A DNA stretch of 37,017 bases, taken from Nocardia brasiliensis IFM 10847. Lineage in GTDB: Bacteria; Actinomycetota; Actinomycetes; Mycobacteriales; Mycobacteriaceae. The notes below the pieces were generated by a model, which saw nothing but the letters and a program-made list of their open reading frames with translations, was not told where the DNA came from and ran no database searches. A program made the position numbers and the translations under genes. Position 1 is the first letter of the stretch; each line of letters begins with the position of its first letter. The DNA is taken from the NCBI RefSeq assembly GCF_000710915.1, contig NZ_BAUA01000019.1, positions 1 to 37,017 of the forward strand, given 5' to 3'. Positions 7,528 to 15,393 of this stretch are shown here, in pieces.

Positions 7528-8708
7528 GCGAGTTCCTCCATCTGCGCCCACAGCGGCGCGTAGTCGGCCCGAGTGCGCACCCATGCGGCGAAGTGCGACC
7601 ATTCCCACGCCCCGGCCCGCACCGCGGCCACATCCAGGCCGCGGGTGTAGTCGATGGAGGCGGCGGTGAACGCCAGCGCCGCCTGAACCTGCTGGACCTG
7701 TAGCGAGCTGGCGAACACACGCAGCTCCAAGGTCTTTCGGGGATAAGGGTTGATCGCCTGATACCGGTCGAGCCCCAACGCGTACTGGTGGCTCTTGGCG
7801 GTCTCCTTGACCCGGGCACGGGCCTGGCGGTCGAACGGCGCGAAATGCGAACGCCGGCGCGCGATCGTCGAGACCGCGGACTCGTTGCGGTAGAGCAGCT
7901 TCATCCACCGGTAGATGTGCGCGGGGGAATCGAAGCCGTCGCGGCTGGCGTGCACGTGCAACCCGACGCTGGAGTCGGTCACACAACCGAGCTCGTCGAG
8001 CTCGCCGAGCAACCGCCACGGGAATTGCTCGATCGCGTAGCGATAGGACATGGGGTGGGTGACGATCTCGAACCCGCGAGGTCGGATCGAGGAATCGTGT
8101 TTGAGGTAGCCCAGCGAGGCCAGTTCGTCGCAGGCGGTCCGCACCGATTCGTCGTAATTGTGGGCGACGATGACTTCGAGTTCCATGCCCAGAAACAGCG
8201 GCCCGGTGCCGTGAAAGTGTGGGTCGGGTTTGTAGCTGTAGTTCCAGACGTGGTGCGGCCGCTCGCAGTGGTCGCAGTCGTCGTAACTGCGAACCAGACC
8301 ACCGCAATCGCCACAGCTCGGGTAGTTGGCCGCGCAGCGGCCGCACACACGCATACCGCCGGACAGATAGCGAGTGCTGGCACTGAAGCGACCGCAATGC
8401 CCGCACAGGTCGAAGAACACCCCCGCGCAACTGGCGCACACCACCTCGTTGAGATCGGTCCGGAAGTTCGGGCTGGTCAGCATGCGGCACGACACACACG
8501 CCGACCAGCTGCTCGTGCAACGTGCACAGCGCAAGTGCCCCTCGGCGGTGCTACGCAGCGACAAGGCAGGTTCGTAGCAGCCGTCGCAGCGTGGCGTCCG
8601 CAACGCACAACGCTCACAAACCGATCGGCCCTCGATCCGGACGCCTCGGCCCAGATCGGTGGACTGACACAACACACAGGACGGTTCGGGCGGACTGTAG
8701 ACGGGCAT
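7515..8708 (-). CDS. Amidoligase-family protein with N-terminal zinc knuckles (cassette 2)
   Basis: A 397-residue paralogue of 5453-6661. The N-terminal 150 residues again form a string of CxxC knuckles (CVLC, CERC, CDGC, CARC, CVSC, CASC, CGHC, CGRC, CGDC, CDHC). The amidoligase core keeps GMELEV (E176, E178), GLHVHASR (H251, H253), YRWMKLLYRNE and LELRVF (E328, R330). All key residues of the family are present, so it should be active. The copies are clearly diverged, so the duplication is not recent and substrate ranges may differ. The start at 8708 follows a GGAAGG site in a leader that resembles the leader of copy 1, including an upstream hairpin. Confidence 0.85.
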   Translation of the reverse strand: MPVYSPPEPSCVLCQSTDLGRGVRIEGRSVCERCALRTPRCDGCYEPALSLRSTAEGHLRCARCTSSWSACVSCRMLTSPNFRTDLNEVVCASCAGVFFDLCGHCGRFSASTRYLSGGMRVCGRCAANYPSCGDCGGLVRSYDDCDHCERPHHVWNYSYKPDPHFHGTGPLFLGMELEVIVAHNYDESVRTACDELASLGYLKHDSSIRPRGFEIVTHPMSYRYAIEQFPWRLLGELDELGCVTDSSVGLHVHASRDGFDSPAHIYRWMKLLYRNESAVSTIARRRSHFAPFDRQARARVKETAKSHQYALGLDRYQAINPYPRKTLELRVFASSLQVQQVQAALAFTAASIDYTRGLDVAAVRAGAWEWSHFAAWVRTRADYAPLWAQMEELACAC

Positions 8709-8735
8709 GGCAGTGTCACCTTCCAGGAATGAAAC

Positions 8736-8772
8736 AACGCCAGGACCGGCGCGAATGCGCGGTCCTGGCGTT
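8736..8772 (-). terminator. Thirteen-base-pair hairpin in the cassette 2 leader
   Basis: AACGCCAGGACCG at 8736-8748 pairs perfectly with CGGTCCTGGCGTT at 8760-8772, and the 11-base loop can add a CGC/GCG pairing. On the minus strand GTTTCATTCC follows. It ends 28 bases before the amidoligase start. It may be a terminator for the upstream genes or an attenuator controlling the cassette. Confidence 0.6.
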
Positions 8773-8796
8773 GGCAGACGAATGAGAAGGGAGGAA

Positions 8797-9012
8797 TCAG
8801 CGCAGCACCGCGCCGGTAGTCGATGAACTTCCGGATCCGCGCGGGCAGTAGCCGAGGTTCAGTGACTCGACCGGCGCTCTGACATCGGATGGATGGCCGG
8901 GGTGCGGACTGAACGCGAGGATCGTTGGAGCCGTTAGTATTTCGGCTCTCTTCAATTGCCGATAGCTAGACTGTGAGCCGCTGTGGGGAGGGTCGCGACT
9001 CAACTTGCTCAG
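8797..9012 (-). CDS. Possible small peptide upstream of the amidoligase cassettes
   Basis: An open minus-strand frame ends with the Ser/Thr-rich tail LNLGYCPRGSGSSSTTGAVL. An AGGAGGTG motif (9020-9027) sits about ten bases before a CTG at 9012 (about 71 residues); a TTG at 9003 and an ATG at 9051 are other options, and none is fully convincing. Third-position G/C is lower than in neighbouring genes but rises in the second half. The position just upstream of peptide-ligase-like enzymes makes a substrate peptide conceivable. It may equally be non-coding leader sequence containing promoters. Confidence 0.25.
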   Translation of the reverse strand: MSKLSRDPPHSGSQSSYRQLKRAEILTAPTILAFSPHPGHPSDVRAPVESLNLGYCPRGSGSSSTTGAVLR

Positions 9013-9138
9013 GACAGGACACCTCCTGACAACGACGAGGCCGAATCTCATTGTCGGACTCGGTCTTTGACGGGGCGCGGGACCTTTGGCGCGCCGGGCA
9101 CCGGTGCGATGACCCGTCTGGAGGAGTCCCTCAGTCCC

Positions 9139-9681
9139 TCAGTCCATCGCTGGCGCCGGGCCGGTCGGAAGTGTGGTGGTTCCACGCAGCCAGGCGAGGA
9201 CTCCGGCGAGGGTCCGCGCGCCCACAACAGTGATCTGGTCGGTTGGTGCCAGTTCCGCGCCGTTGTCCGCGGCGACGACCACGATCGCGAATCCCAGGGT
9301 GGCCGCGGTGTCGACGGCCTCGGCGACCCCGTTCACCGGGCGCAGAGCGCCGTCGAGCCCGACCTCGGCGACAAAGGCGATGCCACCGAAGTACGTGTAT
9401 TCCAGGCTGAAATCGGTGAGGCGAGCGATCGCGACAGCGGTCGCGAGATCAGCGGCCGCACACGCTCGCGGCGCACCGAGTTGATAAAAATCAAAGTCGG
9501 TGCGCGGGTAGGTTTCACCGGCATTGAGCAACCCGGCCCGCACACGGTCACGCACCGTCTGCTCGACCGCTGGCCCGATGCGGGCGTACACATCCGGGAC
9601 CGTCACGGGGACGGCGAGAACCAGCACTGGCGTAGGGCGATCGCCGCCGGTGGCGACGGTCCACGCGAACGACTCGATCAC
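9139..9681 (-). CDS. Stand-alone ChlI/ComM-like (Lon-protease-fold) domain protein
   Basis: A 180-residue protein resembling the N-terminal domain of the Mg-chelatase ChlI-like/ComM family. Matching segments are ACAAADLATAVAIARL (about 74-89), AEVGLDGALRPVNGV (about 106-120), a VVVAADNGAELA region (about 134-145) and ITVVGARTLAGVLAWLRG (about 151-168). The AAA+ ATPase module that normally follows is absent, so this is a single-domain protein. The catalytic Ser/Lys pair of true Lon proteases is not evident, so protease activity is doubtful. The GTG start at 9681 overlaps the TGA of the preceding gene (GTGA). Standalone domains of this kind may act as binding or adaptor proteins. Confidence 0.7.
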   Translation of the reverse strand: MIESFAWTVATGGDRPTPVLVLAVPVTVPDVYARIGPAVEQTVRDRVRAGLLNAGETYPRTDFDFYQLGAPRACAAADLATAVAIARLTDFSLEYTYFGGIAFVAEVGLDGALRPVNGVAEAVDTAATLGFAIVVVAADNGAELAPTDQITVVGARTLAGVLAWLRGTTTLPTGPAPAMD

Positions 9682-10034
9682 GATGCCACGCCCTGATCCT
9701 GGTGATCGGACCAATGCGCCAGCGGCGCGACGTCGGCGTCAGCGTCGGTGAACGGACAGCTGTGCAGATTGGACAGCCGTGCAGCGGGCCATTCGGGGTT
9801 CTCGGGCGTGACCAGGCGATCAAGCAAACCGGTGAGGGTCTCGAGGTCGCGGGCAGCGAGCTCACGATCGCCGTGCGCGAGAACGTCCGCGGCCACCGCG
9901 ACCGGGACATCTCCGGCGTGCACCGCCGCGCCGGCGTCCTCGACACCGAGTTCATCGACCAGCCGCCACAAACCCGGTGACGTGCCCTCGGACAGCGTTC
10001 CCTCCTCCGCGGTGTGCGTGATCCGCAAAGACAT
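9678..10034 (-). CDS. Hypothetical protein with a DUF3560-like N-terminus
   Basis: A 118-residue acidic protein. The start at 10034 has a strong AGGAGGTG site. The first 20 residues (MSLRITHTAEEGTLSEGTS) resemble the beginning of plasmid-borne DUF3560-type proteins, which open ITHT..EGTL.EGT, but the rest of that domain is not recognisable. The remainder is Ala/Asp/Leu-rich and helical, and the end is rich in Asp and His. The stop overlaps the GTG start of the ChlI-like gene. An inverted repeat upstream (10055-10074) may regulate it. The function is unknown. Confidence 0.65.
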   Translation of the reverse strand: MSLRITHTAEEGTLSEGTSPGLWRLVDELGVEDAGAAVHAGDVPVAVAADVLAHGDRELAARDLETLTGLLDRLVTPENPEWPAARLSNLHSCPFTDADADVAPLAHWSDHQDQGVAS

Positions 10035-10054
10035 CCCACCACCTCCTAAATGTC

Positions 10055-10074
10055 GACATGCATACACGCATGTC
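10055..10074. promoter_or_regulatory. Perfect inverted repeat upstream of the 9678-10034 gene
   Basis: GACATGC, six bases, GCATGTC: a perfect 7+7 dyad about 21 bases before the start codon and about ten bases before the AGGAGGTG site. The position fits an operator for a dimeric repressor overlapping the promoter or 5' leader. The surrounding 158-base gap has no gene. Confidence 0.45.
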
Positions 10075-10192
10075 ATTGCGAGTAGTTGTCGCGCGATCAG
10101 GGCTGCGCCGCGCGGGAGACGCCGAAGCTGGGGCGGACCTAGCTGGTGTGGCTGGCGCGCCGATCAGTGCAGCGAAGGATTCCCGGCGCCGC

Positions 10193-10546
10193 TCAGAGCA
10201 CGACGATGTCGGCGGGCAGCGCTGTCTGCGACGAGGTATGGCTGACCAACGCGAGAAGTTGGGCCGCAGTCAGCCCGGCCGCGGTGGTGAGCTGATCGTG
10301 CAGCGAGCCCGTCGCGATGTAGGCCAGTTGTTCGTCGACGTGATAGAGCCCCAGTGTCCAGCCGGGACCGTCGTGTCCTTCCATCTCGGCATTGGAGGCC
10401 AGCACGTTGAGCCCGTTGTCCAGCAGGCGTCCGCCGATACCCCAGCAGCCACCGCCGGTGCAGCCGACCACTGCCGGCTCGACACAGAATCGAGAAACCA
10501 GCGCCAGCTCTGCGTGGTACTTTTCGGTCAAGTAGTTCCAATCCAT
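10193..10546 (-). CDS. Hypothetical protein
   Basis: A 117-residue protein starting MDWNYLTEKYHAELALVSRF at 10546, with an AGGAG site about six bases upstream. A glycine/cysteine-rich stretch (VVGCTGGGCWGIGGRLLD, about residues 27-44) and a strand-like GWTLGLYHVDEQLAYIA precede a helical, Ala/Leu-rich C-terminus. No known motif is seen. It follows the 10555-11010 gene by eight bases, so they are probably one transcript. The in-frame extension upstream to 10711 has no suitable start signal and overlaps the neighbour. Confidence 0.65.
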   Translation of the reverse strand: MDWNYLTEKYHAELALVSRFCVEPAVVGCTGGGCWGIGGRLLDNGLNVLASNAEMEGHDGPGWTLGLYHVDEQLAYIATGSLHDQLTTAAGLTAAQLLALVSHTSSQTALPADIVVL

Positions 10547-10554
10547 GGCGACTC

Positions 10555-11010
10555 CTATTCTGGTAGCGGGTTTTCCGGAGGGATGCAGGCGTTCACGAGG
10601 TGACGCGCGACGGCGATCTCGGCGGGCGTGCAGTGCTCGAGCGGGACTTCGCGCCAGCAGGCTTTGCAGCACAGCTGCTCGTCGTGAAATGTGGCGAACG
10701 CGTTGCAGCACCGCGTCAATGCCGTCTTGATCCCGTCGTCATCGACGACCAGGCAACCGGACTCGGTGAGCCCCGCGAAACGGTCATAGATGTCCCGCGT
10801 CATCATGACCACGGGTAGATTCACCCTCACCACGCGCCGCGGTGGATCGAAACACACATGCCGATCGCGGCAGACCCGCTCGATCGTGGTCGGTCCGAAC
10901 CCGCAACGGCAGTAATAGATCTCACCATCACACTCGGGTGGGTGTTCTGCGAAGAATTGCATCCGATGCACGGCGCGCTCGGAGGCTGCGCGTGGGAGAT
11001 CGGTTGTCAT
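10555..11010 (-). CDS. Hypothetical cysteine-rich protein
   Basis: A 151-residue protein with Cys/His clusters: HPPECDGEIYYCRCGFG (about residues 23-39), CRDRHVCF (about 47-54), CCNAFATFHDEQLCCKACW (about 101-119) and a final HCTPAE. Spacing suggests one or two zinc sites. VVMMTRDIYDRFAGL lies between them. The ribosome binding site before 11010 is weak (GAG), but this is the only ATG that keeps the conserved-looking N-terminus. It is the first gene of the minus-strand series, divergent from the integrase at 11107. The function is unknown. Confidence 0.65.
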   Translation of the reverse strand: MTTDLPRAASERAVHRMQFFAEHPPECDGEIYYCRCGFGPTTIERVCRDRHVCFDPPRRVVRVNLPVVMMTRDIYDRFAGLTESGCLVVDDDGIKTALTRCCNAFATFHDEQLCCKACWREVPLEHCTPAEIAVARHLVNACIPPENPLPE

Positions 11011-11106
11011 CGTGCGTGACTCAAACTGGCGCAGCGCTTTTGAGCTGGACGATTGCTCTCGGCTTGCATCTGATGCATGATTCTCTCATTCCTTGATGGG
11101 AGATAG
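11011..11106. promoter_or_regulatory. Divergent intergenic region with a small palindrome
   Basis: This 96-base gap must hold promoters for the minus-strand series and for the integrase operon. It contains the palindrome TGCATCTGATGCA at 11065-11077 and a GGGAG ribosome binding site just before 11107. The palindrome may be the operator for the XRE regulator encoded at 12213-12545, by inference from position only. Confidence 0.35.
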
Positions 11107-12213
11107 ATGGTTGATCGCGGTCGTGAACCGTGGGGGTCCGCGCGACTGGAGTTGGTCGACGGAGTGGCACTGCTGCGTCCGGAAGACGTTGTCCTGGAGG
11201 CGATGTTGCGCGGCTGGCAGGCCCAGCAGGTCGGCGGGCGCGGATTGCGCAAAGCTACGGTGACGGCCCGGCTCGGGGTCGTGAAGCGGTTCCTCGCCTA
11301 CACCAACGAGTACCCGTGGCACTGGTCGCCAGCGCATCTGGACGAGTGGATGGTCGATCAGATCAGCCGCGCCGGCCTCGCGAAGTCGACTATGCGCAGC
11401 TATCAGGATGCGCTGAATTCATTCTGCGACTACTTGATTCGCCCCGAGTACCACTGGGTAGCCGAGTGTCTGGAGCGGTTCGGTACCCACCCGGTGCAGA
11501 TCTGCTTCGAATGGAACACCCGTGCGCATCTGGCCAATTACGAAGGCAATCCGGACCGGCGCCCGATGACGCGGGAGGAGGTACAGCAGCTATTCGACTA
11601 CGCCGACGATCAGGTAGACGTCGTGTTGCGTCGCCACCGCAAAGGCGCGCTGTCCGCCTACCGAGACGCAACCCTGCTCAAGGTGATCTACGCCTACGGC
11701 CTGCGAGCGACAGAAGCGGCGAAACTCGATGAGCCCGACTGGTATCGGAATCCGAAAGCGCCCGAACTCGGCAGATACGGAAACCTCGAGGTCCGGTGGG
11801 GTAAGAGCTCACGGGGCAGTCCGCCGCGACGGCGGACCGTGCACACAGTAATGCCCTGGATCGTCGAAGTGATCGAGGACTACGTGCACAACATCCGGCC
11901 CCGTTATGGATTCCCGGGTTCGGCTGCGATGTGGCTGACCGAGCGAGGCGGTCGGATCACGCCCCGCCACATCGAAGCCCGTTTCGCCGAATATCGTCGT
12001 GCTCTTGGGCTAGACGAGACGCTCGTGCCGCATTGCCTGCGTCACAGCTACGTCACCCACCAGATCGAGGACGGGGTCGACCCGCGGTTCGTGCAGGAAC
12101 AGGTAGGTCACCGGTTCGCGTCGACAACGGCGATCTACACCGGAGTGAGCGGGGATTTCATGAACACGATGATGGCTGTGGCCCTGGCGAAAGCATTCGA
12201 GACGGAGGCGTGA
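11107..12213 (+). CDS. Tyrosine recombinase/integrase (catalytically complete)
   Basis: A 368-residue phage-integrase-type recombinase for site-specific DNA strand exchange. An N-terminal core-binding region (about residues 25-140) precedes the catalytic domain. All catalytic residues can be placed: R200 in AYGLRATEA, K233 in the VRWGKSS beta-hairpin, H309 and R312 in PHCLRHSY, H335 in QVGHRF and the nucleophile Y344 in TAIYTGVS. A GGGAG site precedes the ATG at 11107. The stop overlaps the start of the XRE gene (TGATG), and that gene overlaps the large zinc-finger recombinase-like gene, so all three are co-translated. The trio resembles the multi-gene recombinase modules of Tn554-like elements in outline. 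Confidence 0.9.
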   Translation: MVDRGREPWGSARLELVDGVALLRPEDVVLEAMLRGWQAQQVGGRGLRKATVTARLGVVKRFLAYTNEYPWHWSPAHLDEWMVDQISRAGLAKSTMRSYQDALNSFCDYLIRPEYHWVAECLERFGTHPVQICFEWNTRAHLANYEGNPDRRPMTREEVQQLFDYADDQVDVVLRRHRKGALSAYRDATLLKVIYAYGLRATEAAKLDEPDWYRNPKAPELGRYGNLEVRWGKSSRGSPPRRRTVHTVMPWIVEVIEDYVHNIRPRYGFPGSAAMWLTERGGRITPRHIEARFAEYRRALGLDETLVPHCLRHSYVTHQIEDGVDPRFVQEQVGHRFASTTAIYTGVSGDFMNTMMAVALAKAFETEA

Positions 12214-12545
12214 TGAGCGCGAAGTTGGATTACCGGTGGCATCTGCGTGAGCTGATGGCACGGCACCAAATGTTCCAGACCACCCAGCTACGGCCCAAAC
12301 TGGCTGAACGCGGAATCGAGCTGTCCGACAGCCAGGTCTATCGGCTGGTGGTTGACAAACCCGAGAGGTTGAGCGTGAAAACCCTTGTCGCGCTGGTAGA
12401 TATCTTGGGATGCTCGATGGAGGAGCTGATCGAGCCGGTAGCGATGGCTCCGCGCCGGCGGGCAGTGGTCGGCCAAGCCGGTGAGGACGGCGGTGTCGGA
12501 GAGTTCCGGCCCAAGCGGGCACGGGTCGTCCGCGAGCAACGGTGA
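12213..12545 (+). CDS. XRE-family helix-turn-helix regulator
   Basis: A 110-residue protein with a Cro/C1-type HTH at about residues 8-70. The helices ELMARHQMFQTTQLRPKLAE and LSDSQVYRLVVD are followed by RLSVKTLVALVDILGCSMEE LI, the usual end of this domain. The tail (about 75-110) is basic and rich in Arg, Gly and Val. It is coupled to the integrase by a TGATG overlap and to the following large gene by a GTGA overlap. It probably regulates the recombinase operon or acts as a small accessory DNA-binding factor. Confidence 0.85.
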   Translation: MSAKLDYRWHLRELMARHQMFQTTQLRPKLAERGIELSDSQVYRLVVDKPERLSVKTLVALVDILGCSMEELIEPVAMAPRRRAVVGQAGEDGGVGEFRPKRARVVREQR

Positions 12546-15127
12546 CCAATTCGAAAGCGGCACCGCGGTTCATGGCTGATCCGGTGGCGGTGATCGTCGA
12601 GGTAGTCGAGCAGGTGGAGCCCGAGCTCGATCCGGCGGTGATCGTGGCGGTGGCCGAAGATGTCGCAAAGTCGCGCGCCGGTCGGCGCCGACTGGCCAAG
12701 GCGCTGACCGAACAGCCGACGCTGCTCACCTCCGGGCGTGCCGCCGGGCCACCGTTGCTGGATCGCCTGATCCGGGAACTGCGCGCCCGCGGCGCCACCG
12801 AGGTGGTGCTGGTGTGCTGCGCTTCCTGCGGCAAATCCGCCACGAAAATGACCACCCGTGACAACAACGGACTGAGAATCTGCGGCACCTGCCTCCACCG
12901 CGTCAAGGGAACGTTCACACCACATCCGTGCGCGAGGTGCGGGGCAGTGGTGATCCCGTGTTTCTACGACCGCGACGGACGTCCGCGTTGTGGACGATGT
13001 CCGCCCGATCCTGGGGTCGATCACGTGCAAGTGATCAGTGAGATCGTCATCGCGCTGAGCCCGCGCACCGACCGGGCGCTGCTGTCTGGTGTTATCGCCG
13101 CGACTGTGCGTCAAGGGGCCAAGCGCCGACAACTGGCGTGGGCGCTGCAGGATCACCCCGAGCTGTTGACCGGCGCCGGAGCCGAGGGGCCGGCGATCGT
13201 GCGGCGGCTGGTGGCGGCCTTGATCGCCGCCGGTGTCGAGAATGTCCTCGCACCTGCGTGCCCCCGCTGTGCCAAAACCAACGCGATCACATCCTTGCTG
13301 GAAGGCTCACCGTGCTGCACGTCGTGCTACCAGCGCGCCCGCGCCGCCGAATGTGTCCGATGCCGAGCCGTGCGCCAGATCCGGACCCGGACCTCCAGCG
13401 GGGCTCCGCTCTGTGATCGATGCCGACGAGAAGAGCCGTGCAACAAAGAGGTGTGCTCGGTATGCGGGGAACTCGCCGCGATCGCCACCCACGGCGGTGG
13501 CGCGCCGGTCTGTGTGAGCTGCCACCAGTTGCCCTCAGCGATGTGTTCGCAGTGCGGTCGGAAGCAGCCCTGTCATTTCGCTGGCAGTGACGCACCACGA
13601 TGCCTGGCCTGCTACCGACGAGCCCGCGCGGCAGCTTGCGTGCGCTGCGGCAACGTCCATCCGATCAACGCCCGCGACGGGGCGGGTAATCCGTTGTGTG
13701 CCAACTGTTCCCGTACTCGTGGGGCGTGCTGCCGGTGTGGACGAACCCGTATTGCCGCTGCACGGATAGCCGAAGGCTCGGTGTGTCGGCCCTGCGCCAA
13801 AGCCGAACCGGAGTGCTGGCGCGACTGCACAGCATGCGGCAACCTCGCCTGGCTACATCACCGTGGTCTCTGTGAAGTCTGCGCGGCCCCCAGACTGCTC
13901 GACGCGGCTTTGTCGGGCCCGGACGGGAAATTGGCAACCGATGTCGAGCCGGTCCGTGACGCCTTGGCCGCCAGCCGCCCACGTACCCTGCTGAACTGGC
14001 TCTCGCGGCCGCGCGCCGCGCCGATGCTGACCCAGCTGGCCGTGCTCGTCGCCGCACACGGGGCGCTGACTCACGAGACAATCGACCAACTCACCCCGGC
14101 CGGGCCTGCCCGCTACCTGCGTCAAGTCCTGATCGCGCACAACGTTTTGACTCCTCGCGACCGCCACCTGACTTACCTGACGCAATGGCTCGCACAGAAA
14201 CTCCACGAGGTCCCAGACCCTGGGCACCAGGCGATCCTGCGTCGCTATGTGCGCTGGACCCACCTGCGGCGCCTGCGCACCGCGTCGGAAACGACGTCGC
14301 CGTCGGCGGCCGCGAGTATCCGGTACGAGGTCAAAAGCATTGTCCAACTTCTGCATTGGTTGGATGAGCGAGGCCGAGACCTGCGCAGCTGCACCCAAGC
14401 CGATATCGACGACTGGTGCGCTCGAGGCGGCCCGAGACCACGACAAGCGCGCGGCTTCCTGCTGTGGTGTGCCCGCCGCGGACATACCGGCCCGCTCTGC
14501 ATTGCCGCGCCGATCAAATCGCCCCACCCTGAGATCTTCGCCGATGAGGACCGCCGTTGGCGTCTGGCTCGATGGCTGTTGCACAACGACGGCCTCACCA
14601 CCGCCGATCGCGTCGCCGGCCTGCTCGTGCTGCTCTACGGGCAACCAGCGAGCCGGATCGTGCAACTACGCACCGACGACCTGCTCGTCACCGGCCAGCG
14701 CGTTCAACTCCGGCTCGGTCGCGCGCCCCTAGCCGTCCCCGGCCCCCTAGACGCGCTACTACTCGAACTACGAAACACGCGCCGAGGAAAAGCCGCACTC
14801 GGCCACACCGACAACCACCCTTGGCTGTTCCCAGGCGGCCTGCCCGCCACTGCCCTCCACCCCAGTGAATTGGCGAAACGACTTCGCGCACTAGGCATCC
14901 CGGTCCGAACCGCTCGCAACACCGCCCTTATCGAACACGCCGCCACCCTGCCCGCCAAAGTGCTCTCGGAACTGCTCGGCCTCTCGATCACAGCAGCAGT
15001 CCGATGGACCACCCTGGCCGCCCCCGGCGCTGAAACCTACGCCGCAGATGTCATCCGCCGCCAACCGAAGTCTCGGCGACCCATTCGCGACGCGCCCTGG
15101 GCGCTAGAACCAGGAGCGGGGACCTGA
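12542..15127 (+). CDS. Large zinc-finger, tyrosine-recombinase-like protein with degenerate active site
   Basis: An 861-residue protein starting at a GTG that overlaps the XRE stop. Two similar helical segments (about residues 15-80 and 165-230) alternate with a long cysteine-knuckle region (about 90-440) with many CxxC pairs (CASCGK, CARCGA, CSVCGE, CSQCGR, CVRCGN, CRCGR, CTACGN), likely DNA-binding zinc fingers. The C-terminal 300 residues have the outline of a tyrosine recombinase. However, the first Arg position reads LYGQPASR instead of GLR. In the last box (about residues 790-826) HxxR is reduced to ARNT, GH becomes GL, and the Tyr position is Trp (AVRWTTLA). It is probably a catalytically dead partner that targets the active integrase. 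Confidence 0.8.
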   Translation: MTNSKAAPRFMADPVAVIVEVVEQVEPELDPAVIVAVAEDVAKSRAGRRRLAKALTEQPTLLTSGRAAGPPLLDRLIRELRARGATEVVLVCCASCGKSATKMTTRDNNGLRICGTCLHRVKGTFTPHPCARCGAVVIPCFYDRDGRPRCGRCPPDPGVDHVQVISEIVIALSPRTDRALLSGVIAATVRQGAKRRQLAWALQDHPELLTGAGAEGPAIVRRLVAALIAAGVENVLAPACPRCAKTNAITSLLEGSPCCTSCYQRARAAECVRCRAVRQIRTRTSSGAPLCDRCRREEPCNKEVCSVCGELAAIATHGGGAPVCVSCHQLPSAMCSQCGRKQPCHFAGSDAPRCLACYRRARAAACVRCGNVHPINARDGAGNPLCANCSRTRGACCRCGRTRIAAARIAEGSVCRPCAKAEPECWRDCTACGNLAWLHHRGLCEVCAAPRLLDAALSGPDGKLATDVEPVRDALAASRPRTLLNWLSRPRAAPMLTQLAVLVAAHGALTHETIDQLTPAGPARYLRQVLIAHNVLTPRDRHLTYLTQWLAQKLHEVPDPGHQAILRRYVRWTHLRRLRTASETTSPSAAASIRYEVKSIVQLLHWLDERGRDLRSCTQADIDDWCARGGPRPRQARGFLLWCARRGHTGPLCIAAPIKSPHPEIFADEDRRWRLARWLLHNDGLTTADRVAGLLVLLYGQPASRIVQLRTDDLLVTGQRVQLRLGRAPLAVPGPLDALLLELRNTRRGKAALGHTDNHPWLFPGGLPATALHPSELAKRLRALGIPVRTARNTALIEHAATLPAKVLSELLGLSITAAVRWTTLAAPGAETYAADVIRRQPKSRRPIRDAPWALEPGAGT

Positions 15128-15393
15128 GTACCTAAGTCGCGCGTCCAAATGCACAGAAATGCCGATTCCAGTATCGAAAGCCCACCGACCCATCGCTGTG
15201 CAGGAACGGTCTGGACAACCTGCTAACGCTGGGGATTTCCCCGGGGCCAGCATGCCTGCATGAGCCGTGGGCAGACCGGCGACCTCACAACCCAGCATTC
15301 GTCGGTCCGCCCACTAGAGCAACTTGTCGGTGCCCTGCGAGACAATGGCGCGCCAGGCCCAACCGTCTACACCTGAAAGCTGGTTCGTCTCGA
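15128..15393. other. Gap between the recombinase operon and the Pycsar-like locus
   Basis: No supported gene. A GC-rich imperfect hairpin (GCTGGGGATTTCCCCGGGGCCAGC region, about 15228-15251) could end the recombinase transcript. The promoter of the cyclase at 15394 should lie in the right half. The stretch could also contain the end of a mobile element, but no terminal repeat was recognised. Confidence 0.35.

Noticed and set aside
14247..14732. Plus-strand alternative frame inside the 861-residue gene
   Set aside because: The 12542-15127 frame continues intact with recombinase-like sequence, and the other frame is Arg/Pro-rich.
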